Shown here: positions 1 through 12,428 of the stretch, in pieces
How the letters are laid out: each line of letters starts with the position of its first letter
Numbering within the stretch: position 1 is the first letter of the stretch
Origin: Dryomyza anilis
Taxonomy: Eukaryota > Arthropoda > Insecta > Diptera > Dryomyzidae
Reading direction: 5' to 3'
DNA: 64,000 bases
NCBI GenBank assembly: GCA_951804985.1
Contig: OX638130.1
Location: forward strand, 131,267,593 to 131,331,592
Notes under the pieces: model-generated
The model's database searches: none
What the model saw: the letters and a program-made list of their open reading frames with translations, nothing else
Told to the model about the DNA's origin: nothing
Program-made: the position numbers and the translations under genes

Positions 1-493
1 CGAATAAATACTTTATACATTTCGCATGCATTCAGTGCGAATAGTTGCCGCGTTGTATGACATGCTGCTGCTGTTTATTACGGTCGCTCTAATAAATTTA
101 ATTACACTTTTACAAGATTTACTTTCCGCCGCTATAGCTGTGGCTATGGCTGCGATTGGTGGCATCGGCTATAATTGTTGTATAAGTTGCAGTTGTTATT
201 TCTGCCGTTGCTGTTGCTACCCTGCCTGACTGGACTTGCCCATGTTCAGGAACCCCAAGCCCCCCTTCCCGCTGGCCACCTAGTTTGATAATTGCACCGC
301 TCGCTGTTTGAGCGGTGGCACCTCACGCAGTGATTTTGTGTTTTATATGATTCCAGGTCTTGTTTTTATTGTCGGAAAATAAATTGTGCTTAACAATACT
401 TGGCCGATTCATGAATGAAACATTTAGTGGCCTTAAAGTCTGCTTTCAATCTGTCATAGTTCCGTTTGTAGGTTTCGTTAATTTAGTAATCAA
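1..493. other. Non-coding stretch, no gene seen
   Basis: Mixed-composition DNA with a few CTG/TTG triplets (about 64-75 and 190-222). The short open frame here is Cys/Ala/Ile-rich and follows the triplets, so I do not call it. Nothing else is supported. Confidence 0.6.
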
Positions 494-985
494 CACCGAA
501 AAAACTTCAACATAATGATTTTATTCATCCATATTATGATTTTTTTCAAACAATTACCAGATTCAGAACATTCAAGTTTTTATTCATTGCATTAAAATCA
601 ATTTTTTTCCATTTTTCATATTCAATATGATATTCTTAAACATCAAACAAACAAAAATGTGTCTTTATTTACACAGTTTATGTTACATGATTGTTAAATA
701 GTACTTGCTTGATTTATAATATAAATATTTTCGAATAATCTGAATTTTTTCTTCGTTTATTTTCAAAAAAAAAAAAAACATAAAAAACACAGAAAAAATT
801 TATTTCATATATTTTTCCAAATAAATATTTTTTCGAAGTTAAAAAAAGACGAAAAAAAATATTTTAAAAAAATCCGATTTTTTTTTTTGCAAAACCAATA
901 TTTACAAAAAAAATTAAAAAAAAATCCGAAAAGATATTACCAAAAAAATATTTATTTTTAGGTATAACTTTTTATTAATAAAATT
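494..985. mobile_element. CACMG-ended element (family A), one end plus AT-rich interior
   Basis: The segment opens with CACCGAAAAAACTTCAACAT and continues with 'attttattcat..atattatga' and 'accagatt'. The same order is seen at 29302 and 35424, and the same end type closes the full copy at 46964. Past about 640 it matches the sequence that resumes after the SINE insertion at 29748 ('tttacac..gtttatgttaca'). An A/T homopolymer-rich interior follows at 740-960. The far end was not found, so this copy is partial or decayed. There is no coding capacity. Confidence 0.6.
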
Positions 986-1074
986 TGTTATTATAAATAT
1001 ATTACATAACATTTCACTAATTTTTGCAAGCATTATAAAAGAGACAAACATATGTAGAGAAGTTACTATTTAAG

Positions 1075-1175
1075 TCATTCCATATCAAATCAACAGAGTG
1101 ATTGACAGCACCATCTCAGAATTTGTGATGGTGCTGCCAAATTTGATTTTTTTCGGTTGATTTGATATAGAATGA
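1075..1175. repeat. About 100-bp imperfect fold-back (hairpin)
   Basis: TCATTCCATATCAAATCAAC at the left pairs with GTTGATTTGATATAGAATGA at the right (one mismatch), and CAGCACCATC pairs with GATGGTGCTG further in. The loop is about 11 nt. It is probably a small palindromic MITE. No obvious target duplication was seen. Confidence 0.6.
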
Positions 1176-1469
1176 TTCATTTTTAACATTTTCAAATTTG
1201 TAGTATTTCATGTAGACTCAAAACGTTGCAAAAGTTATAAACTAACACAGAGATACTCTGAAAGGGCTGGATGAGTCTCAAAAAAATTTAATGATGGGAA
1301 AGACATTTCGTGTGAGAATTGCATCTGAGAATTTTATTAGTGTAATCACATAAAAGCGGATACAGTTCGGCTCAAACTAAGGACATTTTATTTAAAACAT
1401 AAACTGAATAATATAAGAACTCGGTCTGCCATGTCAGGGAGACCTCCGATGCCTCGCAGCTGTCTCGAA

Positions 1470-1795
1470 CAATTTTGAAAAATAAGTTCGATCGCGTTGC
1501 TTTATCGAATGTGATATTTAATCATTTATCGCATTGATATCACAATATTTTTCGAAACAATCGCGAACTTTGATTTTTTCTTCGATATCGTTCATATTTC
1601 AAAAAACGTCTCGTACCGAGAAAGTTCCTGCAGAACGCATCGATATCTACCTTCCATGTAGGTCCAATCCAATTTAACGTTCGATACCGCTTCGAGAAAA
1701 TGTCCGATATTTTCGCGAATTGATCTCGTAACGTTCTTGAATCGAATGGCATACTGGCAAAGGAAACAAAACTCAACAAACGCCCAATCTCAAAT
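1470..1795. repeat. Dispersed repeat (family B), copy 1
   Basis: Shares an ordered series of blocks with 10830-11145: 'GATCGCGTTGCTTTATCG', 'ttttcttcgatat', 'accgagaaa', 'gcagaacgca.cgatatc', 'atgtaggt', 'ttgatctcg' and 'aatggcata'. Substitutions and small indels separate the copies, so they are old. The open frame across it on the minus strand matches no family I know. The superfamily is unknown. Confidence 0.55.
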
Positions 1796-3243
1796 ATTAG
1801 AGCTTTGTTTATTTAATGATGAATAGAAAGTCATAGCGCGTTAAATCATCCAACTGCTTCAACTTCGTGTTGTATGCAACCGTGCCGAAAACATGCTGCA
1901 GCGATCTTTGGTTTGCAATCGAAGATCTGTGTTTGGAGATCTTTAGCATGATGTGTGGAATGCACGCGGCGCACCAACAAACCGGCAACATGTTGCCACA
2001 GCTTCACGGCACAACATAAATGTTAGCAACACCAACATCTGCTGCCAAATGTCAAGGTGACAGAACAGCACAATGAGCACAAGACGGAAAACAAAAAACG
2101 GATCAGAACAGCAACAAAAAGCGGCCAGGCCACCGATCACTGCCGAACGTCCACGAAAACATGATAGCGGTATTTACGAATTAAGCAACGGCACGCGCGA
2201 TTGTAAATGACCAAAACCAACCTCATCAGCAGCAACAACAACAAAAGCTAAAGCAACTGAAAAACAGCGACCGAGAAAACCCAGAGGATGCTGTTGCCGA
2301 GGATGGGTTTCGGCAATGCGAGGGTGACGGACGGACGGACGGACAGTGCATGCATAAATTGAACGATGTGTGCTACTGGGGTAAACGCCAACAGCAACAG
2401 CTCTCTTGAATGCATTTTTTAAATGCGACTAAAAATGCATGCAACGTTGTTTTTGTGCTGCTGATCTTCACTCAACATTTGGCGCGTGTTCTTGCGCACC
2501 TGTGTTGTTGCGAACTACAACAACAACAACAACAGCAACATCAAAACGACAATAATTCGCAAACAGATGCTGCAAACACGTTGTCCGTCTGTGCGTCCGT
2601 CCGTCCGCCCGTCTATCTGTCGTTTGGTGCGCCACTCGACTCTGCTGGCATTCAAGTGATTTACGAGATCGCAAGAACTTTTTATAATGATTCTGGCAAC
2701 GCATTCGAACCCGATTCTGGGTCCCGTTCAAACCGTTTCGTAAACGTTTCGTGTGTGTGTTCGCATTTATGACTGATTGCGCCGAGATAGTCGATCGTGT
2801 GCCTTGAGAGCCAAACACACAAACGATATGGTTGCTGTTTTTGTTTCGCTGGGTAAATAAAAAATTGTATTTTCATCGTCGTGCTTCTTCTTGTCCTTCA
2901 TCGAGTTCTCTTTGGATCAGATGGAGTGAATTATGAAGTTATCTGACTTCACTGAGAGCTGCTGGAGTATGATACATGGCAGCGTGCGATGCAGGATCAA
3001 CATACTCAATTTACACGTGGTCATGTGTGCCTTAATTAGGAGGCTGTAATTATGGTACCACATTTTAATTTCGGCGGTTAGTTTCACTGATTATTTAAAT
3101 GTTTTCTTTTTATTCTTATACTCAGTAGATGCAGTTTAATCATTTTTTTCTCGATAAGCCGATGACGATCTATATGAAATTGGTTTTAAATTAATGATAT
3201 CATGAGAGGGCTGAATAATTAAAATAAAACAAAATATCCATTA
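1796..3243. other. Non-coding stretch with triplet and tetranucleotide tracts
   Basis: Contains CAA/CAG runs (about 2231-2245 and 2516-2545), a GACG-type tetranucleotide run near 2329-2344 and GTCC-type repeats near 2584-2615. Open frames on both strands translate these runs into poly-Gln or poly-Val, so they are read as artefacts. Confidence 0.55.
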
Positions 3244-3950
3244 GGGTGTCACTTATTTTTTAACACCCATGTCTCATCCCCTAGGATTGTTTAGTTGGAC
3301 TCAAAAATAAGGTGTGCACAAATTTTTAGAATTTGAACAACAGGAACACGTGCCGCAAGTACATTGAACATTGTACTAGGAGTCGAAATTTAGATTATTT
3401 CAAAACAATATTTCGAGTATGTAATCATGTAGAACTGTTTGCGAAATAAAATTATATGTAATCGGATTTTCGATATTTCGATAATATTTCGTGTTATCGA
3501 TTGTTTTATACAGCAGTAAACACATATAATCAAAGGATAATTTTTTAAAATATAAACACAAAATACTGGCACAACATTTGTATACCAATTGAATGGAAAA
3601 TAAATAGGCTTTTTAAAGGATGGCATACTTTAAATTTTTTCTTTGTTTTATATATGTTCATTTCTGTATAAAACAATCGATAACTCGAAATCAAAAATTC
3701 GATTACATATAATTTTTTTACGCAAACAGTTCTAAAAGATTGCTTACTCAAAATTTTGGTTTGGAATATTCTACAATTCGACTCCTAGTACAAATTCACA
3801 CTCTCGTACAATTTTTAATGTAATTGCGGCACGTGTTTCCGTTCTTCAAATTCAAAAATATTTTGCATATCATATTTTTTGTCCCTAATAAACAATTCTA
3901 GGGGGTGAGAAAAACAAAAATTGAAAAAAAGTGTCAAATAAGTGGCACCC
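3244..3950. mobile_element. 707-bp fold-back element with long inverted repeats, TA flanks
   Basis: The left end GGGTGTCACTTATTT is the near-perfect inverse of the right end AAATAAGTGGCACCC. TA lies directly outside each end (3242-3243 and 3951-3952), as for a TA target duplication. Similarity between the arms continues about 280 bp inward: CACGTGCCGCAA, TGTACTAGGAGTCGAA and an ATCGATTGTTTTATAC block all recur inverted. The middle (about 3530-3650) is unpaired. There is no transposase, so it is non-autonomous. TA flanks suggest the Tc1/mariner group, but this is an inference. Confidence 0.8.
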
Positions 3951-4087
3951 TAATATACATATATTAAGTTTTGATCCATATTTTCAGGTTTTTGATCCAT
4001 ATTTTATTTGACTAGATTTTTAGTCCATAATCCATACATATTTGCCTTGCATTTCGTACACATAATTGTAAGCCCTGATCATCACGA

Positions 4088-4726
4088 TCATGCCAAAGGG
4101 GCGAATGTGTAATTTTTGACTGTGCAGTTTTGTTAGATAGTTCTAGCCACAAAAGACAAAACCCAAACGGCGAATGTGATTTCTTACTAATTTCAGTCAT
4201 GATAAAAGGGCGAATCATTCAATATATCAATCGATAGGTGCTTTAAAAACAAACAATTAATGCTTTTACACCACTATTTCATCTTGTTCCAATAAAAAGT
4301 TAAGGCAACAAAATGAAAATATTCCCCTTTTGGCATGACAACTTTTTAAATTTTGCGAATTTTTGTAATTTGCAAGAATTTTTTTTCCAAATCATTTTTA
4401 AAATTAATACCAATCGATAGGTGCATTAAAAACACACAGTTAATACCTCAACACCACCACTTTATCTTATACACAAAAAGCTATGGATAAAAAAACAAAA
4501 ATATTTGCGTTTTGGCCTGGCTATAGCACACAAAATTCGATTTTATAATTCAGTAGGTTGCCAAAATCCAAAGATACTTTATATACGTCATGATAATTGA
4601 TGAATAAACTAAAATAACAGAAAAAATTTAAATAAAAATAAATTTTACTAATTTTTAAAGCACTTCAAACTTTACAATTTGATTTCCCAACATTTTTAAA
4701 AATGCACATTCATCCCTTTGGCATGA
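4088..4726. mobile_element. Inverted-repeat-ended element with an internal diverged direct repeat
   Basis: Left end TCATGCCAAAGGGGCGAATG and right end (inverse) TCATGCCAAAGGGATGAATG match. Further copies of the motif occur inside, near 4205 (AAAGGGCGAAT) and 4324-4342 (CCCCTTTTGGCATGACA). Two internal blocks near 4228 and 4412 share 'caatcgataggtgc.ttaaaaacac', the second in a diverged copy. This could be two related elements side by side or one element with a duplicated core. No clear target duplication was seen. Confidence 0.55.
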
Positions 4727-6857
4727 CAGTGCCGATATAATAGAAAATTTAAACCATATATTTGCTAATATTTGAAACATATTATACTAAAAACGAATAC
4801 AAATTAGTTTTGGTTGAAGTAAGCATTATTTTTTAAATCTATGAATTGTTTTTTATATATTAGGATAAAAACAGTAGGCTTTAATTAATCAATCAGAAAT
4901 CAAAAAATATAACTTGGGATAACTGCCCATTATTTCTCTCCGTGTAAACACTAATCAGTAACTCTTATCACATATCCAGTTACCACAGCCAACAGCGCCT
5001 ACCTCCCGCCATTACTTTGACATCTCCTAACGACCTGCGTTTGTCAAAATAATATTTCTTTTGCGCTGCCTGCCGTGTCATTTCTCAAAACATTCATTTG
5101 TCCGCGCGCACCAGCACCGGACACAAAGCTGACTTTCACAGTTGGTGTTGGCACTAACAGTATCGAAATCGGCACAAAACAACAATGCAATGTTTGTCTA
5201 GGTGACCGAATCAATTGTTGATTGTGTCAAAGCAACGCTACATTTGTGGCACGAGGCACGAGGGCCGGGTCCACTCGCCCCATCGGACAACATCGTATGT
5301 TGCTGCTGCAGCTTGGCAAGTGTGACCAGCAATATTTATTTTGCTGTGCTGTGCTGCGGACAAAACCGCGCCACCGCCGCCGCTCGTGTAGTCAGTTGGG
5401 CTTCAAGTGTCCAACGTATGTCAGGAATTCAGTTTTTCGTTGTTGTCACACGGCTACCGCTGTGCCGTGCTGTGTGCTTGCGTGCCATCTGGAGTCTTAC
5501 ACTTGGCTGTGGCGAGCACCTACGCAAAAAGCGACTCTAATGGCAGCACGGACGACGGACAGGCACAGTCGCAGTCGCGGATTAGAGTTTCAGCATCTTT
5601 GCCACGATTTAAGGATGTCGTCGCACGCAGCGCAGTCTTTTCAACCAATTCAGCACAAGTACTGGCATCGAAGTCGGTCAATTTAGTCCCCTACGAGAGC
5701 TGGAGAAAGAAAGGCCATGCAATGCATCCGCATTCGGTAGGCCTCCTACGCATGCGCAGATGTACGCGTTTATTGTGCGCATGCAAAATATGTCTTCTCG
5801 GTTCGTTTCCAATGTTTAACTCTTGAACCCAAGGCTGTGGGTGCCTCGGTGGGATCATCGCGGAAGTCGTATTTGGCATAACATTAGCTCAGCATGCAGT
5901 TTTCCCCTCCCCCTCTATTATTCGATTAGTTTGGCGCCAAAGACTACCGAAGAATCCCAATTACGACCGATGACGCATTCCGAAACGAAATATTCAACCA
6001 AGCGCGTATTGAAATGCATAAGTGGAAGGCCGTGTTATTCTGCAAACCGACCCGTATAAATGGGTTCAAACTCTCCATAAATTGAGAATACCCAACACAA
6101 AACTGAATTCGAATTACACGCAACATTAGCAGCAAAAACTGCAATTGCAACAGAGACAACATTGTCGTCGTCAACTACGTCAGCAAGTCACCAGCAACAG
6201 AAACAAAATACGCATTTGTACTGCAACACATATCCACTGAAACAACAGAAGCAGCTACCACAACGACCGACGACAACAGCAGCAGCAACAACACATTGCT
6301 GTTGTTCCGAACCTAATTGTTGGCTTGGCATGAGTGGAATTTGACCACTTAGGCCGGTCAGCAGCTATCAGCAGTCTTAGGCCGAGCATTTAGTGCCAAA
6401 TTCAATTTCGAAGAACAACATGCGGACGCGATGCAACGTCAACCGCAGCAGCAACAGCAGCAAAAAGAGAAAAAAGAAACATAACAGCCAAGCCGAAGGA
6501 TTATCTTGACGCAAAGGAAAAAACAGTTGCAGTCGCGTCGGCTATCGAGCAATCGAGACCATCGTAGGTGAGCTCGCAATTTAGCTGACACAGAAAAACA
6601 ACTTCAATGAGAGCAACAGTTGCTACATCGGCAACCGTTGGTTGATTCAATTTGGTAGCGAAACACTGAAATCGGAACCTGCATTGAAGCTGCTTTTGCT
6701 GCGGCTGCCATTTGAATTGAAACAATTGCGCGAAATTCGGTCACAAAAAAAAACCAACAGCCGCCGTCGGATCAAAAGTTACGCCAACCGTTGGACGGCT
6801 TCTGGTTAGCATATGAATGGAGATCAATGATGGTGATGCTGCTGGCCGGTAGTCACC
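4727..6857. other. Non-coding stretch; GC-richer block at 5100-5830
   Basis: AT-rich to about 5000, then a GC-richer block with CTG/CGC triplets to 5830, then CAA/CAG-rich sequence to 6500. Overlapping open frames of up to 154 codons occur in the GC-richer block in more than one phase. They are Cys/Arg/Ser-rich with no domain I recognise, which fits chance frames in low-stop DNA. No exon is supported. Confidence 0.5.
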
Positions 6858-7057
6858 NNNNNNNNNNNNNNNNNNNNNNNNNNNNNNNNNNNNNNNNNNN
6901 NNNNNNNNNNNNNNNNNNNNNNNNNNNNNNNNNNNNNNNNNNNNNNNNNNNNNNNNNNNNNNNNNNNNNNNNNNNNNNNNNNNNNNNNNNNNNNNNNNNN
7001 NNNNNNNNNNNNNNNNNNNNNNNNNNNNNNNNNNNNNNNNNNNNNNNNNNNNNNNNN
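6858..7057. other. Assembly gap, 200 N
   Basis: Exactly 200 undetermined bases. The round number suggests a placeholder rather than a measured gap. Open frames crossing it are meaningless. Confidence 0.98.
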
Positions 7058-7186
7058 TCCATTGAGCCATTCTTGGGCCAAGACTCTGCCAAGTCCTTTG
7101 ATCAAACCCGAGGTATTTTTTGTAAAGCATGCAGAATGAGGGTTAACATGTTACTCCGTCATATTCAAATACTACTCAACTATATA

Positions 7187-7316
7187 CACAGACAAAGATA
7201 TTGAACGTAAATATAGCAACTGATGTTAATTGATACAAAATAATTAATTCTATTAATATTATTAATAGGATATATGAATAATTTTATGGTATCAATTAAA
7301 TATTTCTGGGTTGGTG
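7187..7316. mobile_element. Short palindromic MITE related to the 24601 element (family C)
   Basis: Starts CACAGACAAAG directly after TA and contains AACGTAAATATAGCAAC, shared with both ends of the complete MITE at 24601-24906. The core 'TTAATTGATAC' is repeated inverted as 'GTATCAATTAA' near 7290-7300. It ends GGTG before TA. The right end is decayed. Confidence 0.55.
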
Positions 7317-10300
7317 TATATACTAAAATATGTGCACATATAGAATATACACAAACCTGCAGTTTTAGAGTCAGTACACAGTTTTACAGCCACAAACAGT
7401 TTTAAATTCACTACACAGTTATACAGGTACTGTTGTACCGAACTTATTTTACATTGATTTATCGCAACGCGTGCTTGCCTATTCGGTTCGTCGGGTCGTT
7501 TTCCCGTACATCGTACGTATAGCATGACTTTAATATACTTCTCTTTTATTTGTGCTAAGCATTTCCCTTTCATTATATAAAGCTCTACTGGTGAGGTGAA
7601 CGTGATTCAAATTTTGAACAAACAAAGTAGTAAAATATAAAAAATTAATTACAAAATATGAAATAAACAATTAAAATAAATAAATGAAAATGACAAAAAT
7701 GTGTTAATTTCGTGTAGTTTGTCTTCTAATCGCTTATTTATTATTAATATAATTAAATATTTAATCAATACAATTAAGTTTCGTATCGGCCATGAAACAA
7801 TTAAAAATGAATTGTATTAATCATTTTTGCTACATTTACACAAATTTCTGCGTAATGAATATGAATAGTATTTAACAATTGTAGCTGAAACTATAGCAAA
7901 AGACGCTACTTAATTGATATTGGCTTCAAATTAAAAACAATCGGAACGATTGAATTCATTCTAGACCAGACGAAAGTAACTAAAAAAAATCAATTTTATT
8001 TCATCACAAAAAATGTTTCTGTAGATTGAGGCAAAATTCCCACATATACCAGAAGGAGCCACACGAAACAAACAGAAAAAACAGACAACAGCAGTAACGC
8101 CTCGGATCAATAAACTAAGTATCACACATCCTCGCACATTAAAACTACAAAAACAATAGCAGCAAAAACAGGAGTGCATTTTATCCAGCAACATCACAAA
8201 AAAAACCTACTCCAATGCATTTTTATTGAGTAGGACAGATGGACGGACGCGAGCTCCCAGTGGAATGCCACAACACCTACAACAACAATATAAAGCAGTG
8301 GAAGTCACGACAACACAGCAGCCGCAGTTGAGAGATTCCGTAAGCCAAGAACAAACATCAAGTGAATGAGTTGGCCACAAATATGGCCAACGCCGGACAG
8401 CGAACACATGTAAAACGGTAGCAAGACTCGGCAGCAACAACAACGCCTCGAAATGATTTTTGGGCTAAAACCATCGAGAGCAAAAAAGGAACCAAAAACG
8501 AAGAAAAAATGATAAAATGGACAACATGTTGCTGTTTTTGTTGGAAAGTGAAGCTGCGTCGATTAAAGCCTTGAATGAATACGGAATCCGAGCAGAACTG
8601 CAGGGCTCCACCGCGTGTTGTCAGCTCAGTCACCGATTCCGGATCAAGAGTCACCGCCGACACAGCAGCCATAACAAAGAACGTTGGCTTATATTTTTTC
8701 CCGTTTTTGAACGGACGGTTTTTACACTGCTTTGCCCTGTACTTTTCTCACAGTTGCAGACTCTAACACATCTCTGGTTCCTGTTTTTTTACCATTTGAT
8801 GCACCATCATAATTGGAGCGCACACTGAAAACGGAGCCAAAGTTTTTTTTTTTGCTCCGTTTATTTTGTGGCAGTGCTATTGAAGGTCACTTAAACCAGG
8901 ACATTTGTTGTAGTTCTGAATAGCTCCATGTTCTTCTTTGGCATATTTGGTCTGCTACAGTTTGGTTCGCTTGTGGTCAACATGTGTTTTGGGTTATCAG
9001 TGAATTTAAGTGACTCAGAACAGTTTTAGGAATGGGTCAAAAGTAACGGTGCTCGTAGTAAGGCCGTAGTATGTGCCTTGGCAGTTCTTTCTACTGAAGA
9101 TATTATTGTACTCAGGAATTTTATTAATTAAAGACTATCTACCTCATACGATGTAGAATTTTATTTCAGTTTGCTTATATCCGTTCCTCATGCATCAAGC
9201 ATTGTATGAAAATCATTTAAAAATGGTGAAATGGGGTAGAAAATCGGAATGGCAAATACAAAGTTAAAGTTTCAATTATGCTCTGCATTTTTTTATTTTT
9301 ATTTTCAGCTATAACTTATCATTTATAATGGAATAAGAACTAAAAGGTATTTCATATCATAGTTGCTGGTTATTTTTAAAATTTAACAGCCAGAATTTCG
9401 ATATTAACGATAGAGTTTTGACATTCCCAGGAAACTTTTACCAAATCGGAAGTTAATAATGTTTAAAATTTGTTTCCCATAGTCCAGACATCCCAATTTC
9501 TCGGAGAACGAATTAACATTCATATCTGGGCAATAGATTTATTCATTTTTTTCTTGTCCACTACTAAAATTTCTAAATACTGAAAATATTGAAGAATGAT
9601 ATAATTTATAACGTGCTAAAATATATCAATTAAAATTATGCCAACCAATTTTATCATTCGTGCAGCACGACGCTACAACGCTATCGGCTAAAAATCATCA
9701 AAAAACCATCAATCAAAATGCTCAACATCAATTAATGGCTTTTATGTCATTTCACTGCGTACCAACGACGTACCAACGACGGACATTCGACGATCGAAGA
9801 AGTCCGAGAAGAAGTCCATTTAAACACGCTCTGCCATGTTATTAACTAATTACAGCTACTAATCTAATTTCCAAAGGAGCACCGCAAAATGATTTAAACA
9901 GAAACACAACAGCAACCAGCACCCAGCAGCATCTTGGTGGTTGTCGTCATCTTCAAAAGCTGCAGAAGCTGTCCGTCTGTAGCAGCTAAATTGGTCACAG
10001 CTCGGTAGTTGCAGCAGGTGCCTCGGCTCAGCGGCACATGCGGCACTCATGCTCACCGCCTCTAAACATGCTCAACGTAGCTCAATTCCGAACCACTCAT
10101 CTGTGCTCAGCGCAGCCTAGCTCATGTCAATGTAATCTGTAATAAAAAGTGACATTTCACGCATGCGTCGCGTCGCCCATCCCCTCTGCCTCCCAACACC
10201 GGCAGCAGTAGCAGCACCAACCTCTTTCCCTGTGTTTCAATCTCATGCAGGAGGCAGCACATATACCTCCTCTGGCTGCTTATAAACTCATTTGCTTGAT

Positions 10301-10829
10301 TTAAACGAAACTGTCATTCGCATGCAAAATACCGGCGAAGATCGAGCGAACCTCTTTTTCTGCACACAAAACTGTCAACGCACTTGCGGTATGAATAGAC
10401 GACGCGGGGCCTATAAGAATGACCGACAGACAACCTGTAATATTTGCGTTGGAAGCAGCAAAACATCCTTCATTCTTCCGTCGTTGGATGCCTCAGAATG
10501 AATGTTATAAAAAAAAAAACATATAATGTATCTGCAGCGAGTATAACGGCCAGAAGCCAGGCGATGTCATCCAGATGAGCAGACAAGCAACATTTTTTCT
10601 GCAGTTCAAATACAGTGGTCGAATTTCGGTTAAATATTAGGTTGTCTCCATATTATAAAACGATAAATTTTTATTGAGAGCTCCAAATGATATTTTTTTA
10701 TTCAAAAATGGGATTGTTTTATTCATGTCGAAAAATGTTAGCCGATCCCAATGATGTGGCGGATGTTCCAAAAAATGTTCTCAGTAACCAGTCGCCACTC
10801 GGATTTGCTAGAATCTTTCGATGACTGGT
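7317..10829. other. Non-coding stretch, no gene seen
   Basis: AT-rich intron-like DNA with CAA/CAG-rich segments near 8060-8450 and 9890-10050. Open frames of up to 104 codons overlap each other on both strands and follow the triplets. No splice-bounded exon or RNA gene is supported. Confidence 0.5.
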
Positions 10830-11145
10830 TACTTTTTCGAACAATATTCGATACGAAAGTGCGATCTCGTAGCTTTATCGTTTCTAATTTTTAAAATTTC
10901 TCGTACATTTAAATTTCAGAACGAGATACGATATTTAAACAATATTTTTTTGACGCAATGTCGAATTTTGATTATTTTTTCTTCGATATATTTCTCGAAC
11001 CGAGAAAACAGAACGCAACGATATCAACTTACTATGTAGGTTCAGTTTGGCACTCGATATCGTTACGACAACGGATGTGATTTCTTCATCTCCTCGCATT
11101 GATCTCGGACCGCTATCGAAACAAATGGCATACTTCAATGAACAC
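10830..11145. repeat. Dispersed repeat (family B), copy 2
   Basis: Diverged copy of 1470-1795 in the same orientation: 'GATCTCGTAGCTTTATCG', 'ttttcttcgatat', 'aaccgagaaa', 'cagaacgcaacgatatc', 'tatgtaggt', 'ttgatctcgg' and 'aaatggcata' in the same order. No terminal structure was found. Confidence 0.55.
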
Positions 11146-12383
11146 TCTCCGTTTTAAATTATAAAAGAAACACAATTAACGAATGTCTTTTATTTTGCAA
11201 ATTTGGCCATATAAGCTATTTTTAAATATGGGAAAATATACAATATTTAAGTCGAGAAACATAATTTTTTTTTTTGATATACTCATCATTGTGTTTGGTC
11301 TAGTTTGACTAAAATATTATAGGAAAATTGTATTCAATTTACAAAAATTCTAAGCGATTAATAATTTGTATAAAATATTATATGAGTCTAGCCCACTGTC
11401 GCATACTATGTTGTACTCTGCTGTACAGTGCGGCTGTTTGGCTGCCACTGCAACGGTGCCAGCAACTCCATCAGATGACACCTCATATGGTCATGTAATA
11501 TTTTATCTTTCACTTTGCTTCATCAGCACAACATACTTGACCCATGTAGAAGACAGCTTCCAGAAGTTATATTATGCAAAAGACGCATTAGAAAACTTTG
11601 AGATTGAAGCGTATATAGACCGGTATCCGAACACACCACCCACCTTCCTCAAATAACCAACCCAGTTCCACTACGCCAACTAGGAAGGAGAACGTGCAAC
11701 GGAAACTGTTGTTCCAAATCACGGAGTGACATGTATTGTACCGGAATGATGAATATCTGTGTATAACTATTACATAATCTCTGAATTCTTGGACAAGAAA
11801 CTTGTGCCAAAAGTAAGCGCGATATGGTCGACTTGCTCTGCGTCTTCGGGACAAGCGTGGCTAATTAACAACTATTCAAAAGTCATCACCACAACGTCGC
11901 CGTTGGTCGTTTAGAAAGAAAGGCGTCCAATGGCAGCAACACCAAGTCTGCCGCTCCGATCGTCCGATTGACCGGACGATCAATGTGTCCAGCTTCCGTT
12001 TGGACGTGCAAACGAAACAATTTTTGATGCTCTGGTTGTTGCAAACAAAACGAAAGAAAAAACAAAGAACTTGTTGTGGTTCTTGTTTTTATAGTGGCTC
12101 TGTGATGACTGATCAACAGCTGATTTGACTTGACTTCCTGACAAACATGCCGCTCGACGCAATACTCAGCCGAGTTTCAACTGGATTTGACGCACTTGGA
12201 ACGGATCGCCAATCTCGACAACACTATTGGAACGAATCGCAAATAAGCTTTGGGAGATTTTAAAATTAGAGATACAAATCACTGGCGGATGCTCAAAGCA
12301 TTTTCCAAGTGTTTTTGTTGTGGTTGTGGCCAACTTGGCAACTGGATTAAATGGGCTATGTGAACAGTTACGTTGTTCTGTGT

Positions 12384-12428
12384 CTAATAATAATAATGAT
12401 GATGATAATAATAATGATAATAATAATG
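12384..12428. repeat. TAA/GAT trinucleotide microsatellite
   Basis: About 15 trinucleotide units, mixing AAT/TAA with a short GAT run. Confidence 0.85.

Noticed and set aside
958..970. TTTTTAG directly followed by GTATAA, as a ratchet site
   Set aside because: It uses TAG, has a weak donor half and lies in the A/T-rich interior of a repeat.
5202..5826. Overlapping open frames of 112-154 codons on the + strand
   Set aside because: They overlap in different frames in a GC-richer triplet block, are Cys/Arg/Ser-rich, and show no domain or splice context.
6053..6090. TATA-like GTATAAATGG with a CA-rich region downstream
   Set aside because: No initiator at the expected distance; TATAAA is common by chance in AT-rich DNA.
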